Below, in pieces: positions 10,586 through 21,140 of a stretch of 43,334 bases of DNA. Position 1 is the stretch's first letter. Every line of letters starts with the position of its first letter. The DNA is from Trichomonas tenax. Lineage: Eukaryota; Parabasalia; Trichomonadida; Trichomonadidae. Location: assembly GCA_023091735.1 (NCBI GenBank), contig JALKBU010000394.1:1-43334 (forward strand), given 5' to 3'. The notes under the pieces were generated by a model that was not told where the DNA came from, did not search any database, and was given only the letters and a program-made list of their open reading frames with translations. The position numbers and the translations under genes are program-made.

Positions 10586-11162
10586 TAGTTACAATGATAA
10601 CTAACAAACAATCTCGCCTCATTTAGAAGGTTCAAACAATGTGAAGAAATCGGATAGTTATCTCACACAACAATATTTTTTGAAAAAAAATTAAAATTAG
10701 TCCTAATTTAAAAAAATTTCTACTCCTATGAAGTTGGCAACGTCTACGGATGCCATTTCTACCACATAAAGTCCTCCGAAGTATGGCTTGAAAAATAATC
10801 AAAAATTTTACAAATATGCTTAACAGTTCACATTGTAGAATATTAAGCGAGATTATTTCATCTGACCATTTATTGCTTTCAATTTATACTTTGTTAGTAA
10901 ATTGCGAATTTTTCTTGTATTATGAATTAACATCCATAATACAGTATTTTTATTCCTTTGCATAAAAATTGAGAACATAAAATTTAGAGTTTTCAAAAGT
11001 TTTCAGGTAGTTACTCTCAATGCACTAACGTATACTTTCAAATTCATATAATTTTTTCTTATAGCGGAAAACTTATGAAACAGAGTTTAATTATGAGCAA
11101 AAATAAAACAATTATTTTTACCAAAATGCGCACTGCATGTATTGTATGGCTTGCGTTAATTG

Positions 11163-12068
11163 TATACCTATCTATAGCTGTCAAATCCGTGTAAAAAGTG
11201 ACAAAATGCGCAATATTGCTGCGCAAAACTCTGTGCTTTATCGAATGGCATGTTAACAGGCCAAAAGGAGCAGGATGTTAAACTGTTCTCACTGCAATCA
11301 TCCCGCACCATTTCACCATCATTTCAATATCATCAATAATATTTTCCTTCAAATGCGAATAAATTCATTCTTTATTCTCTTACATGGAATCTATTAGGTG
11401 ATTAGAGTCATGTGACGCATAATTCTTTCTTTTTACAGTAGAAAATTATCGAAATTTATTAAAACTTTATTTATACTTTAAAAATTTACATTTTTTTTAA
11501 ACTGGTTATATCATATTACCTTTGTCCGTATTTGAAACGTCATCTTACGAGGTGTTTGAGTTTGATATTCAATTATGTGTGGAAAAATTGGTATGCACAA
11601 ACATTTTGGTGTGTTGACTATATCAAACTATCATCAGAAAAGGTGTTCCAATGCTTTTATTTCGTTGAAGCCGACTTTTTAAAATATGAATTTCATATTT
11701 TGAATATTTTCAAAGCGCTTTGCTATAAAAGGCACTTGCGCAAATTCTTTAGGCTGTAAGAATCATAATCGCACGATTTCAAATTAGTCGAAATCGCTTT
11801 GCGCAATAAATCATAGAAAATTGAATAGTTTACACTCTCAAATTGAATGGTGCACAATAAAAGTGACACCCCTTTTGGTCAAACCTATATCAACAGAGAT
11901 TTTGCTGTATTTATAAAGGTTTACTAATATCCTTCATATCCTACTAATTTGCGTATTTAAGAATAAAATAACGTACTTTGCGTATAACCGCCGCTTTCCG
12001 TAAATTTGCGCAAAAATGCCCAAAGTATTCAATATTGCGCAGTTTTGACCGGTATATACCTATCTATA
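11163..12068. mobile_element. candidate non-autonomous DNA transposon with TGCGCA motifs
   Basis: The 14-bp direct repeat TATACCTATCTATA lies at 11163-11176 and 12055-12068. Just inside are inverted ends: GACAAAATGCGCAATATTG (11199-11217) and the reverse complement of 12030-12049 (GTCAAAACTGCGCAATATTG). The palindrome TGCGCA occurs six times inside (11207, 11220, 11737, 11800, 12007, 12036) and once outside at 11127. Clustered subterminal motifs are typical transposase-binding sites. The 75-codon frame at 11532 shows no transposase motif. Confidence 0.45.
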
Positions 12069-12155
12069 TTTTTCATGACAAAGAAATATGCTGATTGTGG
12101 ATTGATTTGTGGCATGTTTGATAATAGTTTCGTTTTTTTTTTCAAATAATTATTA

Positions 12156-12566
12156 TTATTTGCAAAAAAAAAAATCATGAAACGAAACACCTTCAGGATA
12201 GTCACATAAATGATGGAACTTCTCTGTTTTGTGGATCGCATCGTAAATTTCATTGATTTTTGGTGATTCATTGATAATTGCATTATTGATATCTAATCGA
12301 TGGCGATTGTGCCTTCTGTTGAATATCTCTTGTTCGCTGGGAGATAATTGGCGAACATATTTATTTTGCAATAAAGCATCTAAATTCTGTGGTGAAACAT
12401 CGCATGCTTTAGCACCACTGCGAACATTGATATAATTGCATATGCCATCAAATGATGCAAGCAGTGCAGCTACAATGCAGTATCTGATGAGTTGCTACTT
12501 GTTTTCATAGTCATCTTTGTGTTCTTTTAAAAGGTCATTATAGATCTTAGAAAGCATTTTCTTCAT
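12156..12566 (-). pseudogene. 136-residue frame of unknown family with in-frame TAG at codon 24
   Basis: ATG 12566 (TCACCAATG, initiator-like) opens a frame that is clear for 137 codons except for TAG at 12495-12497. The sequence on both sides looks coding: KMLSKIYNDLLKEHKDDYEN before, then ASFDGICNYINVRSGAKACD and LSPSEQEIFNRRHNRHR after. Soluble, helical and basic. Family unknown. A single TAG makes it either a young pseudogene or a readthrough gene. Confidence 0.45.
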
Positions 12567-13500
12567 TGGTGATGCATGTTAGACCCTCTGCTTTTCTCGA
12601 ACAAATCCAAATCTGGGTTTCAGTCAAACCTTATGAACTATTTTCATGTATCATTGTATCTCATCAACAATAGAAATAGAATGAATGAAAAATGTTTAAT
12701 TATTCACTATATAGATTGATGATATAACAACTGCCGATATCCAGCGTCTTTGAGGAATTTATGATTAATCTGGTCTATTTAATTTGAATGAATTGTGTAA
12801 AATTTAGAAATTGATTATTTATATCCTATATCTCAGAGTTTCATCATGCGTTTGTTTTTATGAACAAAGTTATCCTCAATTTTGTTCCGTTTATTATTTT
12901 ATAAGAATTAATTTATTTGGAACTATTAGTATCAGAAATCGATATGAATCTTAATGTATGTAAAGTGTTTTCATTGCTAAGTCAAACAGTCTCAATTTTT
13001 TAGTGAGAAATATTCGCTACAGATCATAAATTTGAGATAAATAATAACAATAGGTCAACTGAAAAGGTTGTAGGCTATTCAATTTCAAAATTCAATGAAG
13101 CTCAATTTTTTATTGAGGCTCAATTTACCGAGGGCACAATGGTCTCTGTGCAATTCAATAACCTTTAAGCAAAATTGTGAACGTTTTGAAAATTGAACCG
13201 AATTCAAAATAATTAAAACTTAATAATGTTATATGTACATTGTTTACCCAGAATCTTGAGTTTAATTTTTGCTATCAATTTTCGGATAAATTCTCGTAAT
13301 TGCTGACTGAATCGGTATTCATTAAGCAGCTCAAATACGTCCTGCTGATGCATTTTTTTAACGGCCAATTTTTATTGTTGACAAAAACATTGTTTTATTG
13401 GAATAAAAATACTTAGGATTGGCATTCAATATTTTGTAAATTATTTTCAGTATTATGATCTTTATGATCTAATAAAGCTTTTTATTATTTTTTTGTGTAA
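12567..13500. other. AT-rich stretch without a gene
   Basis: It contains the short inverted element CTCAAT...ATTGAG near 13101-13118 and an ACCGAGGGC motif near 13127 whose reverse complement GCCCTCGGT lies near 13537. No coding sequence is recognisable. Confidence 0.4.
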
Positions 13501-13570
13501 TTTAAGATATTTTCAATTTGCATACAGGTTATTATGCCCTCGGTACAGTGGGTTAAATAAGATCTTTGTG

Positions 13571-13874
13571 CCTCAATTTGAAGCAGAGTGCCTCAAAATA
13601 ATTAAAAGAGTTTTCCTAAAATAGTACTAGATGAATGATATAGATCAATATTCTCTGATTTTTTAAATGTATTCTCAATTATTTGAGAGAAAAGACACTA
13701 AAAGTGAAATTTGGCCTGAAATAATATCAGCAACAAGTTGATTATGGCATGAATTGCTCTATATAGTTTATTTTTGTTCCTTTTTTAAGATCTTCATCCT
13801 AGTGTGCTTCTCAATTTATAGAACAGTGATGTAAACTTATTAAAATTGTGAACCCACTCTGCTCTAAATTGAGG
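13571..13874. repeat. 20-bp inverted repeat upstream of the surface-protein frame
   Basis: CCTCAATTTGAAGCAGAGTG at 13571-13590 pairs with CACTCTGCTCTAAATTGAGG at 13855-13874 (18 of 20). AGTGCC steps repeat on both sides, and a GTGGGTT/AACCCAC pair lies nearby. It may be the ends of a small insertion sitting directly upstream of the ATG-less gene at 13963. Confidence 0.45.
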
Positions 13875-13962
13875 CACTCTGCTTATTTTCAAATTTATCA
13901 GACGCGAACAAGCGCTGATCGAGTCTCTAGATGATAATATATCAATTCACAAAAAATAAAGT

Positions 13963-15105
13963 TTGTCACCCATTCAATTAAATTCAAATTGCACCAAATT
14001 TAAGTTTCCAGCCCTTTTACTACAGAACGACTTCGATCCGCACAATTACTTTCCCAATGAAACCTTCAAGCAATATCCGCCTAAAAGATATCTCTATCAA
14101 TGGGAAGCAGGTGGTCTCCAAATTCCTTCTAGCAATCCTGATAACTTTTGGATTGATGAATGCCAGTTCTATAGAATAAGATGTACATCAAAAGGCATTA
14201 GCCCTCTCACAATCAATAGAAACGTTCCAGCTACAACTAAAGTCTATCTTTCGCGTGATAGCTTTTACGATAACACTGCTCTCAATGGTTGGGGTGGTTC
14301 CGTATTCATTGGAACTAATGCCTGCCAAATGGTCCTCGAAAAGGTCTGCGGACAGTGCTCAATGTGCGACAGACAAGGATTATTCATATATCTTAACGGA
14401 TTTCTCAAAGAACCAAACAAGATCAGAGTCTTACACAGTGCATACATGCGCTGCTCAGGTGTCTCTGATGAGTTCAAGGCAGATTCTCCATTGTCTATCA
14501 CTAATGGACAAACTGAAGTATCTTATGTCAACTCATCAATGAACAAGGCTTCGTGGGGTGCAGGAATCACCTACGTGAATGCCGCTATGAAAGACATATC
14601 ATACAACTACATTAACGTTGTGAATAATACGCAAACCGGAAATTATGGTCTGCTTGCTCGTCAGAAAGATCAATCTAACCAAGTAGTATTCAAGATGAAC
14701 AGGATGAACATCATTTCCAACAAATTTTGCAAAAAATCTTTTACTTGGTGCATCTTTTCATACTTAGGTCCAACTAACCCGACAACATATGTTTTTGAGA
14801 CCAACATTATCAATAATGAGGCCTCTGTTCTCGCGTGGGCTCAAAATAGCAAAACAAATTTTAATTTCACAAATTGTTTCACAGATATTACAAATTATCA
14901 ACAATGCACAGTCTCCATCGTTGACAGTGTCAATCTGGAGATCACCGATTACAAAAAGAGCCATTACTACACAGATAATTGCATTTACTTCGATGCAACG
15001 CCATTTGACACTCCGTCAACAACACCGTACACGACACATGATGTTACACCTTACATGACACCTGCACCCACCCTATTTATCATTGTATTTATTTTCCAAA
15101 AATAG
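13963..15105 (+). CDS. Pmp-like surface protein, 5'-incomplete
   Basis: A 380-codon open frame with normal, fairly GC-rich codons but no ATG until residue 123 (it opens with TTG), so the 5' end is lost or lies elsewhere. It has many short beta-type segments and Cys, with FYDN (about 101-104) and GGSVF (about 111-115), the FxxN and GG[A/S] pair of trichomonad Pmp-like right-handed beta-helix proteins. Later NVVNNTQTGNYG and INNEASVLAW repeat the pattern. A Thr/Pro-rich linker (about 343-371) comes before a short hydrophobic end, where a full membrane span would be expected. It ends at TAG; the frame stays open past it except for a second TAG. A surface role is inferred. Confidence 0.55.
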   Translation: MSPIQLNSNCTKFKFPALLLQNDFDPHNYFPNETFKQYPPKRYLYQWEAGGLQIPSSNPDNFWIDECQFYRIRCTSKGISPLTINRNVPATTKVYLSRDSFYDNTALNGWGGSVFIGTNACQMVLEKVCGQCSMCDRQGLFIYLNGFLKEPNKIRVLHSAYMRCSGVSDEFKADSPLSITNGQTEVSYVNSSMNKASWGAGITYVNAAMKDISYNYINVVNNTQTGNYGLLARQKDQSNQVVFKMNRMNIISNKFCKKSFTWCIFSYLGPTNPTTYVFETNIINNEASVLAWAQNSKTNFNFTNCFTDITNYQQCTVSIVDSVNLEITDYKKSHYYTDNCIYFDATPFDTPSTTPYTTHDVTPYMTPAPTLFIIVFIFQK

Positions 15106-15765
15106 CATGGCTTGAGAAGAGGATATCGAAGCGAATGTAGCGAAGCGTAGACGGCAGATCTCTCAAAAGTTGTCAACATTTTAGAATTATTTGTCAATTC
15201 AAAATTTGAAATGCTTTTCAAAATTGAATGAAAACATATCATATGATTTATTCATTACAAAAAAATGTTCATTTAGATACATAAATTTTAATTTCTCGAC
15301 AATAAAATATGAATAATTTAAATTATTACATTAGTTTCGTTTTAGATGATCAATATGATATCATAGTTAAAAACGATTTTTAAGAAAAGTACGTTAAAAT
15401 AATTATTGTTTTTTCTCCTCTGGTTTTCATTTATTTTGAGGTTTTGCCAGTGCATAAATCCCTTCAGTCTATGAAAAGCTAGTGGAAAGCGCACACGAAT
15501 TCATCGATTCTCTTGCAATTTCACCGCAATCAAGACATCAACGGCCAAAAAATGGACAATTCGAAGCTACTTTGCTTAGCTAGCCATCTTCGGGCCCTTG
15601 ATGTCTTCGAAATTCGCTCATACTCATTAATTTGATGCTTCAATTCAAACATATATTTTCTGCTACTTTCTGAGGTTTCTATAACATCCAATGCCACAAA
15701 AACCTTCGAGAGTAATAGAAAATGCGACTGATGCAAACATCTCAATCATCGATCAGCACTACGTA
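15106..15765. other. junction and noncoding DNA after the surface-protein frame
   Basis: About 15117-15180 is GC-rich; in another frame it reads EEDIEANVAKRRRQISQKL, which is coding-like but preceded by TGA. It may be a fragment of another gene joined to the truncated Pmp-like frame. The rest shows no supportable gene. Confidence 0.35.
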
Positions 15766-15773
15766 CTTTTGTT

Positions 15774-15830
15774 GTCTAATAACATGACAGGCAGATAGCC
15801 TATTGGTATATTCCTATCATGTTATTAGAC
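15774..15830. repeat. 18-bp inverted repeat hairpin
   Basis: Arm 15774-15791 (GTCTAATAACATGACAGG) pairs with 15813-15830 with one mismatch, loop 21 bases. Outer bases pair further with gaps. It is followed immediately by a longer foldback. Confidence 0.6.
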
Positions 15831-15844
15831 AGCATGTGATATTT

Positions 15845-16020
15845 ACGAAATCTAATAATCAGATTTGTAAATCTCGCCAGAACTGAACAGCTTCTAGCAC
15901 AAGTCATCTAGGAATTCGTCACCCTAGAGGGTTTATGCTAGAAACTGTTCATTTTTGTGGAGATTTGCTTTTTTTTTGAACCAAATCTCAACTTTTGAAC
16001 TTGATAAATCTGACATTTAC
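15845..16020. repeat. imperfect foldback element
   Basis: About 15869-15912 pairs imperfectly with about 15920-15966, including GAACAGCTTCTAGCA against TGCTAGAAACTGTTC and AAATCTC against GAGATTT. A second layer pairs CAGATTT (about 15860) with AAATCTG (about 16006). It may be a small foldback transposon or a structured transcript. I see no tRNA features. Confidence 0.45.
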
Positions 16021-16278
16021 ATCCAGAGTCTAAATATATCAAGCAGCTGCTCTACTGAATGAAGTGTAGCGTGCAACTATATTTCAATATCAAATATTCT
16101 TATAAAAGAAACATTTCTAATCCATTTTTTCTAATATGTTGATGTGTAGGAAGAGATAGATTAGATATGCTTCATTTCTAATAGCATTTGATCAAATGGA
16201 CAGAATTACATATTCGATGCTTTTAACGGCTATAAAACAACATTCTTCATTTACCAACGGATGTTAAGATACAAATCA

Positions 16279-16383
16279 TGAAGGAACTTACAGAATTTAT
16301 TTACACACATGCTCCAGATGAGGTAGTAGAAATGTGGGGGAAAAAAATAATTTTACTTGTCAAGTTTTTGTTGTTTACATGAT
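16279..16383 (+). other. short ATG frame, possible gene head
   Basis: It encodes MKELTEFIYTHAPDEVVEMW and then turns hydrophobic, 34 aa in all. TCATTT lies about 30 bases upstream. It could be the 5' end of a lost gene. No family was recognised. Confidence 0.2.
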
Positions 16384-16400
16384 ATTTTTGACATGTAAAC
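16373..16400. repeat. perfect 9-bp inverted repeat GTTTACATG/CATGTAAAC
   Basis: The arms are 16373-16381 and 16392-16400 with a 10-base loop. The right arm, with GACATGTAAAC, belongs to a motif also found at 18139, 18174, 28996, 30601 and 30640. Confidence 0.5.
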
Positions 16401-18138
16401 TTATCACTTTTCTAGAAAGCTAGATGACTCGTCATCAAATTCTTGGCACTATTTTAAATTCATGATTTTAAATATGATTTTTTCAACATCTTTATTTTCG
16501 AATTGGAATATGTTTAATTTTAGCGGCATTTACACTCACATAAATTTTAAAACACATTTCAATGATTATTTCTGATTATGGATAACGAAGATCGATTTGT
16601 CTTTACGGAATACGTCTATTAAAACTTTTATTTGGTATCATTGATGTGCATAGTATATACTGAAATATCTTACAAGTTGATTAATATTGTTGTGCTAGAT
16701 TTCTATTGAAATCAGTTAAACAACACTATTAAGCAATGTCACAATGATGATTTATTTAAACACAGATTCTTTATACCGTAAATATTAGCCATACCTCACA
16801 ATACTTAAATTTCATGATAACATTTGTTATTTGATATTCAATATTTGCGATTTATTTAAAATAAACCTTTTAATTCTCTTACTGCATCTATTATATTATA
16901 TACAACATGTTTTTATAGCATACAAATCATTCTAAAGATATTAAAAATATTGATCCAACAAGTTGCAGAAAATATTAATAGATATATATAAATTTTAATG
17001 GTCTCACAGTTTCTGCACTATAAAACGCTTCTGGATAAATTAAGCATTTTTTTTTTCAAATTTGATATAATTCAACATTGAATGATAGAATATAATTATG
17101 CTCAGTATTGTATAGTCAATCACTAAATTATCATTGTTATAATCCAAAGATTTAAAAATTTCAAGAAATATCATAAAACTATATAAATCTATTAAATTTT
17201 AATACTACTTAAATAGAAAAATAACATGTCTTTATTTGGATGTGATAGGTTGAAGATAAGCTTATTATATTCGAAGAAAAAATATTTTTGGATGAGAGTT
17301 TCAGTGATTGAAGATCTATCCACCCTCAATATATTAATGTTATTTTAAAGCTAAGAAATTAATCACAAGCAGAAATATTTATGCAGAAATTTTCGACAAG
17401 TTTGATCCTTTACCCCTCCAAAATGACTCGAAATATGCACCACAATAAGCTGCACAGTATGTGCTTTCATGCAATGTTAATAAAATTCCCAGACTCATCT
17501 CCAATTTTGCTGTGCTGGATTTACCCTCTATTTTTTGCTGGGTCATACTAAAAAACGTATTCCTGGAAGGACAAGGAATAAAATGATTCAATCTTGATTT
17601 AACGATTTGATCCAATTTAGTGAGATTGCCAATTGCTAGAATCAGAGAAATGTAAACATATATGTTTAAAAAGCACATTCTTTTGCATTTTATATATTTC
17701 AGTTTAATTATCCTCCCAATTACTATCATGGCTTGAAGCCTATTAGTCCTAAACTGCTCATACTTGACGAAGTCTAATCAATCGACATTAAAAAAAGTTC
17801 TTCGTTCAAGTGCAGTTCATGTAAAACTACAGTATACACGTCAAGTCGGCACAGATACAACACATAAAATCCTATATATCTAGAATCAATAGTTAAAATT
17901 TCACATTTTTAAAATATTTTAAAGATATAGAATTCATAGATAAAAAATGAAAGCCACCAGACCAATTATATCTGTGCCATAATTTGAATAAGTGAAACAT
18001 CATATTGATCAAGATAAGTGGTTTTATAATAATAAAAAAGTGCATTAAACACACAATTGTATCTAGCACACATGACGCAACTAGATATGATGTTGTTTTT
18101 TTAACACTTTTTGGCTCAATAACATGCTTTGACAATTT
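16401..18138. other. long AT-rich stretch with one weak reverse ORF
   Basis: The 116-codon ATG frame at 17379-17729 (reverse) has a hydrophobic N-terminal part and a Cys-containing end (STYCAAYCGAYFESFW). It might be a remnant of a membrane or surface protein, but I cannot name a family. The 80-codon hydrophobic frame at 17893-18135 is probably chance. Confidence 0.3.
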
Positions 18139-18185
18139 GTCATGTAAAATTTAGAAATTATTTCTGACAGAATGTCATGTAAAAT
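18139..18185. repeat. GTCATGTAAAAT direct repeat pair
   Basis: Identical 12-mers lie at 18139-18150 and 18174-18185, 35 bases apart. They are part of a dispersed GTCA(A/T)GTAAA motif set. Confidence 0.5.
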
Positions 18186-18854
18186 CTAATTTAACACAAT
18201 AGCTTTGCATAACCACTAATGTGGCCTTGTTGAAAAGAAATGCGAAGAAAAAACAATGTCTTACCCTGGCGAACTCTGTCTGCTTGACAGTATCCATTTT
18301 TGAGCTCTTTCGAATACATTATTTCAAATATCGATTTTTAACCCTCAATTTACTTTATTATAAATTCGGTTGCACATCAGGTTCATAATCGGTCAGTTAT
18401 ATGCAACAGTTAATCGTATAAAAATGATTCAAATTTGTTTTTCTTTGTTTTACAACTTGTATTTATTGTTGTTGAGATTAAATGGTAATGCTATTTATCT
18501 TCGCTTCTTTCAATTCTAATGAAATCTAATTTTGAAAAAAATGAAAAAACTTTTGATACAAGAATTACTTTACCAATTGGTTGCTTTAAACTTCGTATGA
18601 TGCGATTTGCAATGAAGGCATTTTGAAGCAATTTATTCTCGTATATAAAATCTCCGAAATTGTGAGAAGCGCTATTACCAGCAATAGCATTAACTGCGTG
18701 ATATGAACATAGTAAGAAAACGCGGGATGTGGATAGTTATGGAAGATTGTGACCTGATAAAATATCGAAAATTTAAAACCAAAATCAATCGTGTATTTTT
18801 AAATTTTTGGCAAACAAATTGCGAAAAAATTAAATATGAAATTACATGGATTTT

Positions 18855-19690
18855 TTATGAAACAAATAAATAAAAATATATAAATGAAAAGAAAAAGAAG
18901 AGTGATATTGTGATGATGCTGTGTTCGTAAAGATGTGAGAGAAGGCATATAAGGCATCTTGAACGACGATATGTGTAGCTAAAAAACAGACAACGATAAA
19001 GTTCAGTGAATGGAATGTTGAATTCTTGAAGATAAATGATAAATGTGTCAACAAAAACAACATTGTCATTGATGATATTGCATCCACGTTCAACAAAAAG
19101 TTTAACAACATCTAGTTTATCATACATAACAGCATACATTAATGTTGTATTAAATTCGTAATCCATTGTGTTAATGGTAGCACCACATTTCAGCAAAAGT
19201 TCGATTCGTGGATATGGTGTTACAGTTTGGAAAGCATAGAAAAGAGCTGTCTTTCCACTATTATCACGCTGATCAAAACCTGAAGGATGATTTTTGAAAA
19301 TCTTTTCAACAATGAATTTCATTGTTTTCATTGGTGAACGTGTTGCTGCATGTAGTAAAGTGCTGCCTTGATAATTTGTTGCTAGCAGATCAGCACCGTG
19401 TTTAATTAAAACTTTAACAACTTCTATATTACCACCATATGCTGCATGGAAGATAGGAGTCGCTCTTGTCTTATCATTCTGATTAATATCACCGAGATAT
19501 AATAAATTCCATCACATTTGGATCTTGATTAAATATGCATCTCAATTTGATCATCAAATTTGATATCAAACTTGAGTTAGTCAATAATATATTTCACGAT
19601 TTCTAATTTTCTTATGGAAACTAAATCACAAGCAAGCGGCACCAGTATAATACCACTGGGTCTTAGATTGGTATTAGGAAGCTCATAGTA
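18855..19690 (-). pseudogene. ankyrin-repeat protein pseudogene
   Basis: Four to five ankyrin repeats are visible: an upstream piece with LEIVKYIID followed by TAA, then a piece ending MEFIIS, a one-base shift, then TPIFHAAYGGNIEVVKVLI, STLLHAATRSPMKTMKFIV, KTALFYAF and TTLMYAVMYDKLDVVKLFV. The last repeat runs into an unrelated hydrophobic tail, so the 3' end is also shifted. Ankyrin families are very large in trichomonads. At least one TAA and two frameshifts make it a pseudogene. Confidence 0.75.
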
Positions 19691-19749
19691 CAAATTCTGT
19701 GCTTGGAATATCTTTATCTTACTAAATGCCACATCATGATAAAAGTCGC

Positions 19750-21120
19750 GTTTTTAATTAATTCAATTTTTCCCGCTTTTATTCAATTTGCTTATCCTTT
19801 CAAATTTAGGTGCAAAATGAAGACTACTATTTTTTTGCAATATCAATACCTATAGTTAACTTGTATCCAAATATTATGCTTATTTCAGAAAAACAGCTTA
19901 AAATTAAAGTTATGTGATTCATATCCGATATTTTTCATCGAGAATAACATATTTAGTATTAAGACATATAATATCTATACATAGGCGAGAATATAGGCTA
20001 AACTGTTATTGAGTAAATGCGTGTTTCTTGAATGCAATTGATCTGAATTCAGATATAATATGCGATAAATAAACAATACCTTAATATGAGGAATAGACAT
20101 GTTTTATATTAAGCCGGAGGCTGAACAAATGAATCCGAACATGGGAGGCGTTTTAAGTCATTTTCCGAAAATAAACGATTTTTTTGGTGCTGCCCAATAT
20201 TGTTCATCACAACTAGCCTTTTAATGCACAGATCATTTTCTTTGACATATTTATGAACATGGTAATGCTCCCATGGCCTAAATCAAGAACCAAAAAACAT
20301 CAAATCGAAAATAGTTATATTCCATAAAAGTTAATAAGATGATTAGCATTTACAGAGGATGTGGAATCTATTTATATCATCCATTCGTTTTGAAATATAA
20401 ATTATTTCAAAAATTAAAAAATTATTTTTATTGTATGTTTACAGACATAATGACATTGATCAAATTTCATTTTACAATGAGTTAGAGTTTTCAAAATATC
20501 CGTTTGAATTTTTGATAAATCTACAAAACCCTAAATTAGACAATATATTATATATATAATATGCAATAAAATTTGAAAGTTTGGATTTTAAAAGGGGGTT
20601 GGTAATTGTTGAAATTTTGTAAAAATCAAATATAAGCATAATTAATAATGGCTTAATACATCTTTAAATCAATTCTGCTTTAACGATTTTGATGATAAAA
20701 TTAGCATATACAGTATATGTATATTCTAAATTCCTTGTTTATATTGTAATCAAAAAATTCAGAAGATATTATAGAAAATTTTCAAATGGGATAAAACTAC
20801 TTCTTTATTTCTTCTCAATTTTGAATGACAAAACGATTAACTTCACCGTATTTCGTATGCTAACCATCAACAATTATATCGTTTTACTACAAAATCATCA
20901 AAATCTTCTGCGAAATGACTTTTCATTGTGATACAATTATAATCACCTGTTTTTTCTTGATCATTCGATACTAAAACACAAAGTAACACATATTGACGTG
21001 GAGAAATTTTATTTGAATGCGATGTAAAAATCTTCCCTAAACGTGCTTTTGAATTTCTTTATTGTCTAGACATATCTCAAAGAGTTATATCATAATTTAT
21101 TTTTTTTCATTTTTTCACAA
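19750..21120. other. AT-rich intergenic DNA upstream of the kinase
   Basis: No supportable coding frame; the 80-codon frame near 20689 has no ATG at its start. ACATGGGAGG near 20140 and CTCCCATGG near 20269 form a loose inverted pair of uncertain meaning. Confidence 0.4.
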
Positions 21121-21127
21121 TTTATTT

Positions 21128-21133
21128 TCATTA
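21128..21133 (+). promoter_or_regulatory. Inr TCATTA for the kinase gene
   Basis: It matches TCA(C/T)T(T/A) and lies 8 nt upstream of the ATG at 21141. Confidence 0.55.
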
Positions 21134-21140
21134 TTAATAA

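Noticed and set aside
14255..14542. Overlapping frames on both strands inside the surface-protein gene
   Set aside because: They are shadows of the 13963-15105 frame, with no homology or initiator.
15860..15970. tRNA-like or small RNA gene
   Set aside because: Arms pair as one long foldback; no cloverleaf, no T-loop GTTCRA, no CCA-type acceptor pairing.
20689..20931. 80-codon plus-strand ORF
   Set aside because: Opens with TTG, AT-rich composition, no motif.
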